Origin: Pseudomonas sp. R5(2019)
GTDB taxonomy: Bacteria; Pseudomonadota; Gammaproteobacteria; Pseudomonadales; Pseudomonadaceae
Length of the DNA stretch: 48,880 nucleotides
Reading direction: 5' to 3'
Assembly: GCF_009905435.1 (NCBI RefSeq)
Contig: NZ_JAAAMT010000045.1
Coordinates: forward strand, 1 to 48,880
Position 1 is the first letter of the stretch, and the number at the start of each line of letters is the position of its first letter. This document shows positions 1 to 9,136 of this stretch, in pieces. Under the pieces are notes generated by a model. It was not told the origin of the DNA. It saw only the letters and a list, made by a program, of their open reading frames with translations, and searched no databases. The position numbers and the translations under genes were made by a program.

Positions 1-160
1 CCCCAATGCCAGTCAGTTAAGGCGCAGAGCATGTGGGAGCGGATTTATCCGCGAATGTAGGCGCCGCGCAATGCCTGATAAACCGCGGTGTTTTCATTCG
101 CGGATAAATCCGCTCCCACAGGGTTTGTGTCGCTCAATTCTTAACTGACCGGCATTGGGG
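1..160. repeat. REP doublet bounded by 21-bp terminal inverted repeats (MITE-like)
   Basis: Two REP palindromes in inverted orientation (about 32-57 and 95-120, core GTGGGAGCGGATTTATCCGC) sit between terminal inverted repeats at 1-21 and 140-160. The right end reverse-complemented matches the left end (CCCCAATGCCAGTCAGTTAAG) with one mismatch. The element begins at the window edge, so it may extend further left. Sequence continuing at 161 (CTTGCCCGCGATGAGG) looks like part of another REP. A closely similar left half recurs at 48664. No transposase is encoded inside; no RAYT transposase was seen in the window. Confidence 0.8.
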
Positions 161-399
161 CTTGCCCGCGATGAGGCCCTGGAGTTTTAAACAAATCGAC
201 AGGCGGTTTTCTCTGCAAGCCTCGATAATCGCTTCAAGTGACCCCGCTGAATCGATTTATTCCCGCCACCATGTTCTGAGCCAATCACATCCCTCTGCCT
301 GATTGAAGGAATCATCGGCAGTCCATTTGCGACGTCGTAATGAGGGGTATATACAGGAGGACAACCTCCCTTCGCTGTCTCTGCCTGAGGAAGTGAACC

Positions 400-666
400 A
401 TGATGTGCCTGGGTCTTTCTTCGCTGGAACTTCGCAATATCATCGAATGCGGATTTCTACCGCGTCACTGCACCTGTGAGGTCGCCCCGGATGAGACCCT
501 CACCGTCGTGATCTCGGACCCTGTTACCAACCACGTCCAGTTACGGGTAGAAGGGATTTCCACCGACCGCCTGGCCAGCAGTCGCGACATTTCCGACTTG
601 ATTGCCGAATTGCGCGTGCGCCTCGAACATCCGCAGCGTGCTCCCCTGCGTGCCGTTACGCACTGA
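400..666 (+). CDS. DUF1652 family protein
   Basis: Small 88-residue protein that matches, by recall, the Pseudomonas DUF1652 family: an opening LSxxELRxIIExxFLP segment (residues 7-21), a C-x-C pair (24 and 26), a central DPVTNHVQLRVEGI stretch and a closing SSRDISDLIAELR helix (about 60-72). Function of the family is unknown and no signal peptide or membrane segment is present, so it is probably cytosolic. The start at 400 is supported by GAGGAAG at 386-392, seven bases upstream; a second ATG follows directly at 403. It stands alone, 123 bases before tpx on the same strand. Confidence 0.85.
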   Translation: MMCLGLSSLELRNIIECGFLPRHCTCEVAPDETLTVVISDPVTNHVQLRVEGISTDRLASSRDISDLIAELRVRLEHPQRAPLRAVTH

Positions 667-702
667 GTGCCCCCGTCACTCAAGATATTGTCCACTTGTT
701 CA

Positions 703-743
703 ACAAATTATTCTGCCCCGGTAGGTGGGACGGAATAATTTGT
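703..743 (+). promoter_or_regulatory. Inverted repeat in the tpx leader
   Basis: Two perfectly complementary 11-base arms (703-713, ACAAATTATTC, and 733-743) are separated by a G-rich 19-base loop. They lie 46 bases upstream of the tpx start and 36 bases after the DUF1652 stop. The right arm is not followed by a T-run, so it is a poor intrinsic terminator; an operator or a 5'-leader hairpin for tpx is more likely. Which factor would bind is not visible. Confidence 0.45.
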
Positions 744-789
744 GTTTAACTTCTGCTCCCTTACAAAACCTTTCACAAGGATTTCGTTC

Positions 790-1290
790 ATGGCTCAAGT
801 GACTCTTAAAGGCAATCCGGTTCAGGTCAATGGTCAACTGCCACAGGCAGGCGCCCAGGCCCCTGCGTTCTCGCTGGTCGGCGCTGGCCTGGCTGACGTG
901 ACGCTGAAGAGTTTTGCCGGCAAGCGCAAAGTGCTGAACATCTTCCCAAGCGTGGACACCCCGACCTGCGCCACTTCGGTGCGCAAGTTCAACGCCCAGG
1001 CCAACGAGCTGAACAACACTGTTGTGCTGTGCATCTCGGCTGACCTGCCGTTCGCCCAGGCGCGCTTCTGCGGCGCTGAAGGCCTGGAAAACGTCCAGAA
1101 TCTGTCCACCCTGCGTGGCCGTGAGTTCATCGAAAACTACGGCGTTGCCATTGCCGATGGCCCACTGGCCGGCCTGACCGCTCGCGCCGTTGTGGTTCTG
1201 GACGAGAACGACAAAGTCCTGCACAGCGAACTGGTCAAGGAAATCGCTGAAGAGCCGAACTACGACGCGGCCCTTGCTGTCCTGAAATAA
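790..1290 (+). CDS. tpx: Thiol peroxidase (Tpx, 2-Cys peroxiredoxin)
   Basis: A 166-residue atypical 2-Cys peroxiredoxin that reduces hydrogen peroxide and alkyl hydroperoxides using thioredoxin. The peroxidatic cysteine is Cys60 in SVDTPTCATSVRKF and the resolving cysteine is Cys94 in LPFAQARFC; spacing and length match E. coli Tpx (C61/C95). No signal peptide is seen, although some Tpx proteins act near the periplasm. The frame is open back to an ATG at 742, but that extension is unlike the family and overlaps the leader inverted repeat. The ATG at 790 has ACAAGG at 775-780 and begins with the expected MAQVTLKGNPV. Monocistronic, with an intrinsic terminator at 1465-1490. Confidence 0.97.
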   Translation: MAQVTLKGNPVQVNGQLPQAGAQAPAFSLVGAGLADVTLKSFAGKRKVLNIFPSVDTPTCATSVRKFNAQANELNNTVVLCISADLPFAQARFCGAEGLENVQNLSTLRGREFIENYGVAIADGPLAGLTARAVVVLDENDKVLHSELVKEIAEEPNYDAALAVLK

Positions 1291-1313
1291 GGCGTCGACA
1301 GCGGCCAATGCCG

Positions 1314-1416
1314 GTAGGAGCAGGGCTCGCCCGCGATGAAGGCGCCGCGGTTTTTCAGGAGAATTGCGTCATCGTTCATCGCGGGCGAGCCGGAACGCCG
1401 GACCGCCTGCTCCTAC
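1314..1416. repeat. REP doublet downstream of tpx
   Basis: A REP copy (GTAGGAGCAGGGCTCGCCCGCGATG, 1314-1338) faces an inverted, partly diverged copy (about 1377-1416). The second copy carries an extra GGAACGCCGGACCGC segment. The pair can fold as a long imperfect hairpin just after the tpx stop and before its terminator. It is preceded by CCAATGCCGG, a relic of the TIR-like end seen at position 1. Confidence 0.75.
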
Positions 1417-1464
1417 CAGAACGGTGTCGCTCAATCCTTGAGTGAGATGTGATACAAGTTGTGG

Positions 1465-1490
1465 CGGCCTGGCCTTGTCCAGGCCGTTTT
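1465..1490 (+). terminator. Intrinsic terminator of tpx
   Basis: Stem CGGCCTGG (1465-1472) and CCAGGCCG (1479-1486), six-base loop, followed by TTTTCGTTTG. This is a good Rho-independent terminator on the plus strand, 174 bases after the tpx stop. Confidence 0.8.
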
Positions 1491-1611
1491 CGTTTGTAGT
1501 TCAGACGCTTGGCTTGCGTCAGCGATAGGTAAATTGCCGGTAAAGGCGCTTTGCTAATTCCTCGGCCACTGCTTATCTTTCAGCCTCCCCCAGTAGAAGC
1601 TCTCGCGCACA

Positions 1612-2934
1612 ATGGTTGACCACTCCATGCATTCGTCCGGTTCCCGCACATTTCCTCGCTGGCTGTTCGGCCTGCTGATCCTGCTGATCGTTGCCGCCCT
1701 GTGCTGGTGGCTGTGGCCTGCGTCCACGGCGCACAAGGCCGGCGGGCCAAACGGGCAAAGCGGGCAAGGCGGGCTGAGCGGGCCAGGAAGAGGCGGCGCG
1801 GGCGGCGGTGGTCGCCCGGGCTTCGGCGCCTTTGCCGGTGCTGTTCCGGTGCGCGTAGCACCGGCGACCCTGGGGGATTTCCCGGTCTACTACAAGGCGC
1901 TCGGCACGGTGACGGCCACCAACACCGTGAACGTGCGCAGCCGGGTAGCGGGGGAGTTGGTCAAGGTCGCCTTCCAGGAAGGGCAGATGGTCAAGGCTGG
2001 GGACCTTCTGGTCGAGATCGACCCGCGCAGCTATCAGATCGCCCTGCAACAGGCCGAAGGCACGCTGCTGCAAAATCAGGCGCAGCTGAAAAACGCCCAG
2101 CTGGACCTGGAGCGCTATCGCGGTCTGTACGCCGAAGACAGCATCGCCAAGCAGACCCTCGACACCCAGGCGGCCCTGGTCAGCCAGTATCAAGGCACGA
2201 TCAAGACCAACCAGGCCGCGGTAGGGGATGCCAGGCTGAACCTGGAGTTCACCAGGATCCGCGCACCGATCACCGGCCGTGTCGGCCTGCGTCAACTGGA
2301 CGTCGGCAACCTGGTGGCCGCCAACGACGCTACCGCACTGGCGGTGATCACTCAGGTCCAGCCGATTACGGTCAGCTTTACCTTGCCTGAAGCCAGCCTG
2401 ACCCCGGTGCTGGCGCGCTTTCGCAGCGGCGCGAGCCTGCCGGTGGAGGCCTGGGATCGCAGCGACCTGAAGCAGCAGGCCAGCGGCGTACTGCGCAGCA
2501 TCGACAACCAGATCGATATCACCACCGGTACGCTGAAATTCAAGGCACGCTTCGAGAACAAGGACGAAGCGCTGTTCCCCAACCAGTTCGTCAACGTCAA
2601 GCTGCTGGCCGACACCCTCAAGGGTGTGGTGCTGGCACCGTCGGCGGCCATTCAGTTTGGCACCAATGGCACCTTCGCTTACGTCTTGGACGGTGACAAG
2701 AAGGTCAAGATCCGCACCCTGAAAGTGGGTGCCAGCAATGGCACCAACACCGTCGTGACCGAAGGCCTGGCTGCGGGGGACCGGGTGGTGCTGGAGGGCA
2801 CTGACCGGTTACGCGACGGCAGTGAAGTGGAAGTCGTCAAAGACAGTTCCGAAGTGCCCACCACCCCCGGCCAGCACCTGCAGGGGCAGGGTGATTCGGC
2901 AGCGGTGAGCAAGAAGGACAAGGCGGGCGCATGA
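1612..2934 (+). CDS. muxA: RND efflux membrane-fusion (periplasmic adaptor) protein MuxA/MdtA
   Basis: Periplasmic adaptor of a tripartite efflux pump, linking the inner-membrane RND transporters to the outer-membrane channel. It has an N-terminal membrane anchor (about 17-38, WLFGLLILLIVAALCWWLW), an unusual Gly-rich linker (about 43-78), a lipoyl/barrel-sandwich half starting near residue 80, an alpha-hairpin of about 135-205 rich in Gln and Leu, and beta-barrel and membrane-proximal domains to about 410. The C-terminal 30 residues are polar. First of four genes; its stop overlaps the muxB start by four bases. MdtABC-type pumps with two RND subunits are called MuxABC-OpmB in P. aeruginosa. 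An alternative ATG lies at 1627. No regulatory gene is adjacent. Confidence 0.93.
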   Translation: MVDHSMHSSGSRTFPRWLFGLLILLIVAALCWWLWPASTAHKAGGPNGQSGQGGLSGPGRGGAGGGGRPGFGAFAGAVPVRVAPATLGDFPVYYKALGTVTATNTVNVRSRVAGELVKVAFQEGQMVKAGDLLVEIDPRSYQIALQQAEGTLLQNQAQLKNAQLDLERYRGLYAEDSIAKQTLDTQAALVSQYQGTIKTNQAAVGDARLNLEFTRIRAPITGRVGLRQLDVGNLVAANDATALAVITQVQPITVSFTLPEASLTPVLARFRSGASLPVEAWDRSDLKQQASGVLRSIDNQIDITTGTLKFKARFENKDEALFPNQFVNVKLLADTLKGVVLAPSAAIQFGTNGTFAYVLDGDKKVKIRTLKVGASNGTNTVVTEGLAAGDRVVLEGTDRLRDGSEVEVVKDSSEVPTTPGQHLQGQGDSAAVSKKDKAGA

Positions 2935-5900
2935 ATCTCTCGCGGCTGTTCATCCTCCGTCCGGTAGCGACCACACTCAGCATGCTGGCCATTGTCCTGG
3001 CCGGCCTGATTGCCTACCGCCTGTTGCCGGTATCGGCCTTGCCCCAGGTCGACTATCCGACCATCCGGGTCATGACCCTTTATCCCGGCGCCAGCCCGGA
3101 AGTGATGACCAGCGCCGTCACGGCACCGCTTGAGCGCCAGTTCGGGCAGATGCCCGGCCTGACCCAGATGGCGTCCACCAGTTCCGGTGGCGCCTCGGTG
3201 CTGACCCTGCGCTTCAACCTCGACATCAATATGGACGTGGCCGAGCAGCAGGTGCAGGCCGCCATCAACGCCGCCACCAACCTGTTGCCCAGCGATTTGC
3301 CGGCGCCTCCGGTGTACAACAAGGTCAACCCGGCCGATACCCCGGTGCTCACTGTTGCCATCAGCTCCAAAACCATGCCGCTGCCCAAGCTCAACGATCT
3401 GGTCGACACGCGCATGGCGCAGAAGATCGCCCAGATCAGCGGCGTCGGCATGGTCAGCATTGCCGGCGGCCAACGCCAGGCCGTGCGGATCAAGGTCAAC
3501 CCTGACGCGCTGGCGGCCAATGGCCTCAATCTGGCCGATGTGCGCACGCTGATCGGCGCGTCCAACGTCAATCAGCCCAAGGGTAACTTCGACGGCCCGA
3601 CCCGGGTCTCGATGCTCGATGCCAACGACCAGCTGCGTTCCCCCGAGGAATACGCCAACCTGATCCTGGCCTACAACAATGGCGCGCCGCTGCGCCTCAA
3701 GGACGTCGCCGAAATCGTCGATGGCGCGGAAAACGAGCGTCTGGCGGCCTGGGCCAACCAGAATCAGGCGGTGCTGCTCAATATTCAGCGTCAGCCCGGG
3801 GCCAACGTCATCGAAGTGGTCGACCGCATCCAGGCGCTGCTGCCGTCGATCACCGACAACCTGCCTGCCGGGCTGGATGTGATGGTCCTGACTGACCGCA
3901 CCCAGACCATTCGCGCCTCGATCAAGGACGTGCAGCACGAGCTGCTGATCGCCATCGCCCTGGTGGTGATGGTCACCTTCCTGTTCTTGCGCCGGGTCAG
4001 TGCAACCCTCATCCCGTCCATTGCCGTGCCGCTGTCGTTGATCGGCACCTTCGGGGTGATGTACCTGGCCGGCTTCTCGCTCAACAACCTGACATTGATG
4101 GCGCTGACCATTGCCACCGGCTTCGTGGTCGATGATGCCATCGTGATGCTGGAGAACATTTCCCGCCATATCGAAGAGGGCGAAACGCCGATGCAGGCGG
4201 CCCTCAAGGGCGCCCGGCAGATCGGCTTCACCCTGATCTCGCTGACCTTCTCGCTGATCGCGGTGTTGATCCCGCTGCTGTTCATGGCTGACGTGGTCGG
4301 CCGGCTGTTCCGCGAATTCGCCATTACCCTGGCGGTGGCGATCCTGATTTCCCTGGTGGTCTCGCTGACCCTGACGCCAATGATGTGCGCGCGCCTGCTC
4401 AAGCGCGAACCCAAGGTACACGAGCAGGGCCGTTTCTACCGGGCCAGCGGCGCCTGGATCGACTGGATGATCGAGGCCTACGGGCGCAAGTTGCAGTGGG
4501 TGCTCAAGCACCAGCCGTTGACCCTGCTGGTGGCGGTTGCGACCCTGGGGCTGACCGTCTTCCTTTATATGGCGGTGCCCAAGGGTTTCTTCCCGGTGCA
4601 GGACACCGGGGTGATCCAGGGCATCTCCGAGGCGCCGCAATCGGTGTCGTTCGCGGCCATGAGCGAGCGCCAACAGGAACTGGCCAGGGTCATTCTCCAG
4701 GACCCGGCTGTGGTCAGCCTGTCGTCCTATATCGGTGTGGACGGCGACAACGCCACGCTGAACAGCGGGCGCCTGTTGATCAACCTCAAGCCCCATGCCG
4801 AGCGTGACCTGACGGCCGCCCAGGTGATTGCCCGCCTGCAGCCGCAGGTCGACACGCTGGTCGGTGTGCGGCTGTTCATGCAACCGGTGCAGGACCTGAC
4901 CATCGAAGACCGGGTCAGCCGCACCCAGTACCAGTTCAGCCTGTCTTCGCCGGACGCCGACCTGCTCGCCCAATGGAGCGGCAAGCTGGCCGATGCCCTG
5001 GCCCAGCGCCCGGAACTCACCGACGTTGCCAGCGACCTGCAGGACAAGGGCCTGCAGGTGTACCTGGCGATTGACCGCGACGCCGCCAGCCGGCTGGGCG
5101 TCAACGTGGCGGACATTACCAACGCCTTGTATGACGCCTTCGGCCAGCGGCAGATTTCCACCATCTACACCCAGGCCAGCCAGTACCGCGTGGTGCTGCA
5201 GGCCGCGGCGGCAGCCGATATCGGCCCGCAGGCGCTGGAGCAGATCCACGTCAAGACCACCGACGGCGCGCAGGTGCGGTTGTCGAGCCTGGCACGCATC
5301 GAGCAACGCCAGGCGCAATTGGCGATCGCCCATATCGGCCAGTTCCCGGCGGTGATGATGTCCTTCAACCTGGCGCCCGGCGTTGCGCTGGGGCAGGCGG
5401 TCGAGGTCATCGAGCAGGTCCAGCAGGACATCGGCATGCCGGTCGGCGTACAGACCCGCTTCCAGGGCGCCGCCGAAGCCTTCCAGGCCTCGCTGTCGAG
5501 CACCTTGCTGCTGATCCTGGCGGCGGTGGTGACCATGTACATCGTGCTGGGCGTGCTCTACGAGAGCTATATCCACCCGATCACCATTCTCTCGACCTTG
5601 CCTTCGGCTGCCGTCGGCGCCTTGCTGGCCTTGCTGATCAGTGGCAACGACCTGGGCATGATCGCGATCATCGGCATCATCCTGCTGATCGGTATCGTCA
5701 AGAAAAACGCCATCATGATGATCGACTTTGCCCTGGAGGCGGAGCGCAACCGTGGGCTGGACCCGCAAACCGCCATCTATGAAGCGGCGCTGCTGCGCTT
5801 CCGGCCGATCCTGATGACCACCCTGGCGGCGTTGTTCGGGGCCGTGCCATTGATGCTCGCCACCGGCTCCGGCGCCGAACTGCGTCAGCCTCTGGGCCTG

Positions 5901-6032
5901 GTGATGGTCGGCGGGCTGCTGCTCAGCCAGGTGCTGACGCTGTTCACCACGCCAGTCATCTACCTGTACTTTGACCGGCTCGGGCGGCGCTGGCGGCGTG
6001 GTCCCCAGAGCAACGAACAGGCGTCGGCATGA
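2931..6032 (+). CDS. muxB: RND multidrug efflux transporter, first subunit (MuxB/MdtB)
   Basis: Inner-membrane proton-driven drug exporter of 1,033 residues, the normal RND length. It shows the expected order: N-terminal TM1 (LSRLFILRPVATTLSMLAIVL), large periplasmic loop, TM2-TM6 block, second periplasmic loop, TM8-TM12 block. The proton-relay aspartates are Asp401-Asp402 in GFVVDDAIVMLEN, and the conserved lysine motif is GIVKKNAIMMIDFALE. It overlaps muxA (ATGA at 2931) and is overlapped by muxC (ATGA at 6029), so the subunits are translationally coupled. In MdtBC-type pumps two non-identical RND proteins assemble together; this subunit is expected to pair with MuxC. Confidence 0.95.
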   Translation: MNLSRLFILRPVATTLSMLAIVLAGLIAYRLLPVSALPQVDYPTIRVMTLYPGASPEVMTSAVTAPLERQFGQMPGLTQMASTSSGGASVLTLRFNLDINMDVAEQQVQAAINAATNLLPSDLPAPPVYNKVNPADTPVLTVAISSKTMPLPKLNDLVDTRMAQKIAQISGVGMVSIAGGQRQAVRIKVNPDALAANGLNLADVRTLIGASNVNQPKGNFDGPTRVSMLDANDQLRSPEEYANLILAYNNGAPLRLKDVAEIVDGAENERLAAWANQNQAVLLNIQRQPGANVIEVVDRIQALLPSITDNLPAGLDVMVLTDRTQTIRASIKDVQHELLIAIALVVMVTFLFLRRVSATLIPSIAVPLSLIGTFGVMYLAGFSLNNLTLMALTIATGFVVDDAIVMLENISRHIEEGETPMQAALKGARQIGFTLISLTFSLIAVLIPLLFMADVVGRLFREFAITLAVAILISLVVSLTLTPMMCARLLKREPKVHEQGRFYRASGAWIDWMIEAYGRKLQWVLKHQPLTLLVAVATLGLTVFLYMAVPKGFFPVQDTGVIQGISEAPQSVSFAAMSERQQELARVILQDPAVVSLSSYIGVDGDNATLNSGRLLINLKPHAERDLTAAQVIARLQPQVDTLVGVRLFMQPVQDLTIEDRVSRTQYQFSLSSPDADLLAQWSGKLADALAQRPELTDVASDLQDKGLQVYLAIDRDAASRLGVNVADITNALYDAFGQRQISTIYTQASQYRVVLQAAAAADIGPQALEQIHVKTTDGAQVRLSSLARIEQRQAQLAIAHIGQFPAVMMSFNLAPGVALGQAVEVIEQVQQDIGMPVGVQTRFQGAAEAFQASLSSTLLLILAAVVTMYIVLGVLYESYIHPITILSTLPSAAVGALLALLISGNDLGMIAIIGIILLIGIVKKNAIMMIDFALEAERNRGLDPQTAIYEAALLRFRPILMTTLAALFGAVPLMLATGSGAELRQPLGLVMVGGLLLSQVLTLFTTPVIYLYFDRLGRRWRRGPQSNEQASA

Positions 6033-9000
6033 ACCTCTCCGGCCCGTTTATCCGTCGCCCGGTGGCGACCATGCTGCTGAGCCTGGCGATTCTGTTGCTG
6101 GGCGGGATGAGCTTCAACCTGCTGCCGGTGGCGCCTCTGCCGCAGATGGACTTCCCGGTGATCGTGGTCTCGGCCAACCTGCCCGGCGCCAGCCCCGAGG
6201 TCATGGCCTCCAGCGTGGCCACGCCGCTGGAGCGCTCGTTCGGCAGCATTGCCGGGATCAACACCATGAGCAGCCGCTCCAGCCAGGGCTCGACGCGGGT
6301 GATCCTGCAGTTCGACCTGGACCGGGACATCAATGGCGCCGCCCGCGAGGTCCAGGCCGCCATCAACGCCTCGCGCAATCTGCTGCCCAGCGGTATGCGC
6401 AGCATGCCCACCTACAAAAGGATCAACCCGTCCCAGGCACCGATCATGGTGCTGTCGCTGACCTCCGATGTGTTGCAGAAGGGCCAGCTCTATGACCTGG
6501 CGTCGACCATCCTGTCCCAGAGCCTGTCGCAGGTGCCGGGTGTCGGCGAAGTGCAGATCGGCGGCAGTTCGCTGCCGGCGGTGCGCATCGAACTGGAACC
6601 CCAGCTGTTGAACCAGTACGGCGTGTCGCTCGATGAAGTGCGCACGACCATCGCCAATGCCAACGTGCGCCGGCCCAAAGGCTTTGTCGAAGACGCCGGG
6701 CGCAGCTGGCAGGTGCAGGCCAACGACCAGCTGGAAAAGGCCAAGGACTACGAACCGCTGGTGATTCGCTACACAGACGGTTCGGTGTTGCGCCTGAGCC
6801 ATGTGGCCAAGGTCACCGACGCCGTGGAAGACCGCTACAACGCCGGATTCTTCAATGATCAGGAAGCGGTGTTGCTGGTGGTCAACCGCCAGACCGGCGC
6901 CAACATCATCGAGACGGTGGCGCAAATCAAGGCGCAGCTGCCGGCCCTTGAGGCGGTGCTGCCGGCCAGCGTCAAGCTGGACGTGGCCATGGATCGCTCG
7001 CCGGTGATCAAGGCCACGCTGCACGAGGCCGAACAGACCCTGCTGATTGCCGTGGCGCTGGTGATTCTCGTCGTGTTTCTGTTTCTGGGTAACTTCCGCG
7101 CTTCGTTGATTCCGACCCTGGCGGTTCCGGTGTCGCTGGTCGGCACCTTCGCAGTGATGTACCTGTGCGGGTTTTCCCTGAACAACCTGTCGCTGATGGC
7201 CCTGATCCTGGCCACGGGCCTTGTGGTCGACGATGCCATCGTGGTGCTGGAGAATATCACCCGGCATATCGACGAGGGCGTCGAGCCGATGCGAGCTGCC
7301 TACCTGGGGGCCAGGGAAGTCGGCTTCACGCTGCTGTCGATGAACGTCTCGCTGGTGGCGGTGTTTATTTCGATCCTGTTCATGGGCGGCATCGTCGAAA
7401 TCCTGTTTCGCGAGTTCTCCATCACCCTGACGGTGGCGATCATCGTCTCGCTGGTGGTGTCCCTGACGTTGACCCCGATGCTCTGCGCGCGCTGGCTCAA
7501 GCCCCATGTGCCCGGCACCGAGAATCGTCTGCAACGCTGGAGCCGTGGCCTCAACGAGCGAATGATGGCGGTGTATGACCGCAGCCTCGGTTGGGTCTTG
7601 AAGCACCCGCGCCTGACCCTGGCCAGCCTGTTGATCACCATCGCGGTCAACATTGCCCTGTATGTGGTGGTGCCCAAGACCTTCCTGCCGCAGCAGGACA
7701 CCGGCCAGTTGATGGGCTTTGCCCGGGGGGACGACGGCCTGTCGTTCTCGGTGATGCAACCGAAAATGGAAATCTACCGCCGCGCGATCCTCGAGGATCC
7801 GGCGGTCGAAAGCGTGGCCGGATTCATTGGTGGCAACAGCGGCATCAACAACGCGCTGATCCTGGTGCGCCTCAAGCCCATCAAGGAGCGCAAGGACTCG
7901 GCGCAGAAGGTGATCGAGCGCCTGCGCAAGTCGATGCCCAAGGTGCCGGGCGGGCGCCTGTTCCTGATGGCCGACCAGGACCTGCAGTTCGGCGGCGGGC
8001 GTGAGCAGAGCACCGCGCAGTTCCAGTACATCCTGCAAAGCGGCGACTTGTCCGCGCTCAGGCTCTGGTACCCGAAAGTGGTCGCCGCGCTCAAGGCCCT
8101 GCCCGAACTGACGGCCATCGATGCCCGTGAAGGCGGCGGCACCCAGCAAGTGACCCTGGTGGTGGACCGCGATCAGGCCAAGCGCCTGGGCATCGACATG
8201 AACATGGTCACTACCGTGCTCAACAATGCCTACAGCCAGCGGCAGATCTCGACCATCTATGACAGCCTCAACCAGTACCGGGTGGTCATGGAGATCAACC
8301 CCAAATACGCCAGGGACCCGCAAACCCTGGAGCAAGTGCAGGTGATCACCGCCGATGGCGCACGGGTGCCGTTGTCCAGCTTTGCCCACTACGAGAACAG
8401 CCTGGCCAACGACCGCGTCAGCCACGAAGGCCAGTTCGCCTCGGAAAGTATCTTCTTCGACCTGGCCGAAGGCGCCAGCCTGGACAAGGCCATGGTCGCG
8501 GTGGAGCGGGCCGTCGCCCAGGTCGGCTTGCCGGAGGAGGTGATTGCCAAGGTCGCCGGCACCAGCGATGCCTTCGCCGCCAGCCAGAAGAGTCAGCCGT
8601 TCATGATTCTCGGTGCATTGCTGGTGGTGTACCTGGTGCTGGGCATTCTCTATGAAAGCTATATTCACCCGCTGACTATCCTGTCGACCTTGCCGTCCGC
8701 AGGCGTTGGCGCCTTGCTGACCATTTATGCGCTGGGCGGCGAGTTCAGCCTGATTTCGTTGCTGGGCCTGTTCCTGCTGATCGGGGTGGTCAAGAAGAAC
8801 GCGATTCTGATGATCGACCTGGCGCTGCAACTGGAACGCCATAATGGCCTGACGCCGCTGGAATCGATCCGCCAGGCGTGCCTGCTGCGCCTGCGGCCGA
8901 TCCTGATGACCACGCTGGCGGCAATCCTGGGTGCCTTGCCGCTGTTGCTCAGCAGCGCCGAAGGGGCCGAGATGCGCAAGCCGCTGGGCCTGACCATTAT

Positions 9001-9136
9001 CGGCGGGCTGGTCTTCAGCCAGGTCCTGACCCTTTACACCACCCCCGTTGTGTACCTCTACCTCGACCGCCTGCGCCATCGCTTCAACCACTGGCGCGGC
9101 GTGCGTACCGATGCTTCCCTGGATACCCCGCTATGA
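6029..9136 (+). CDS. muxC: RND multidrug efflux transporter, second subunit (MuxC/MdtC)
   Basis: Second RND permease, 1,035 residues, clearly related to but distinct from MuxB. Proton-relay pair Asp401-Asp402 lies in GLVVDDAIVVLENITRH, and the C-terminal relay region reads GVVKKNAILMIDLALQLE. The TM6/TM12 halves and both periplasmic loops are intact. Start and stop each overlap the neighbours by four bases (ATGA), so expression is coupled with muxB and opmB. Both copies keep the full set of relay residues, so neither looks degenerate. In MdtBC work one subunit mainly carries protons and the other drug; which does what here cannot be told from sequence alone. Confidence 0.95.
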   Translation: MNLSGPFIRRPVATMLLSLAILLLGGMSFNLLPVAPLPQMDFPVIVVSANLPGASPEVMASSVATPLERSFGSIAGINTMSSRSSQGSTRVILQFDLDRDINGAAREVQAAINASRNLLPSGMRSMPTYKRINPSQAPIMVLSLTSDVLQKGQLYDLASTILSQSLSQVPGVGEVQIGGSSLPAVRIELEPQLLNQYGVSLDEVRTTIANANVRRPKGFVEDAGRSWQVQANDQLEKAKDYEPLVIRYTDGSVLRLSHVAKVTDAVEDRYNAGFFNDQEAVLLVVNRQTGANIIETVAQIKAQLPALEAVLPASVKLDVAMDRSPVIKATLHEAEQTLLIAVALVILVVFLFLGNFRASLIPTLAVPVSLVGTFAVMYLCGFSLNNLSLMALILATGLVVDDAIVVLENITRHIDEGVEPMRAAYLGAREVGFTLLSMNVSLVAVFISILFMGGIVEILFREFSITLTVAIIVSLVVSLTLTPMLCARWLKPHVPGTENRLQRWSRGLNERMMAVYDRSLGWVLKHPRLTLASLLITIAVNIALYVVVPKTFLPQQDTGQLMGFARGDDGLSFSVMQPKMEIYRRAILEDPAVESVAGFIGGNSGINNALILVRLKPIKERKDSAQKVIERLRKSMPKVPGGRLFLMADQDLQFGGGREQSTAQFQYILQSGDLSALRLWYPKVVAALKALPELTAIDAREGGGTQQVTLVVDRDQAKRLGIDMNMVTTVLNNAYSQRQISTIYDSLNQYRVVMEINPKYARDPQTLEQVQVITADGARVPLSSFAHYENSLANDRVSHEGQFASESIFFDLAEGASLDKAMVAVERAVAQVGLPEEVIAKVAGTSDAFAASQKSQPFMILGALLVVYLVLGILYESYIHPLTILSTLPSAGVGALLTIYALGGEFSLISLLGLFLLIGVVKKNAILMIDLALQLERHNGLTPLESIRQACLLRLRPILMTTLAAILGALPLLLSSAEGAEMRKPLGLTIIGGLVFSQVLTLYTTPVVYLYLDRLRHRFNHWRGVRTDASLDTPL

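Noticed and set aside
742..789. Upstream start for tpx
   Set aside because: The extra 16 residues are absent from Tpx proteins and the ATG lies in the leader hairpin; 790 has a proper site.
2679..9091. Very long open frames on the minus strand opposite muxB and muxC (over 1,000 codons each)
   Set aside because: Low-complexity His/Gln/Arg/Asp-rich translations mirror the codon bias of the RND genes; no known domain, no ribosome site. Antisense shadows.
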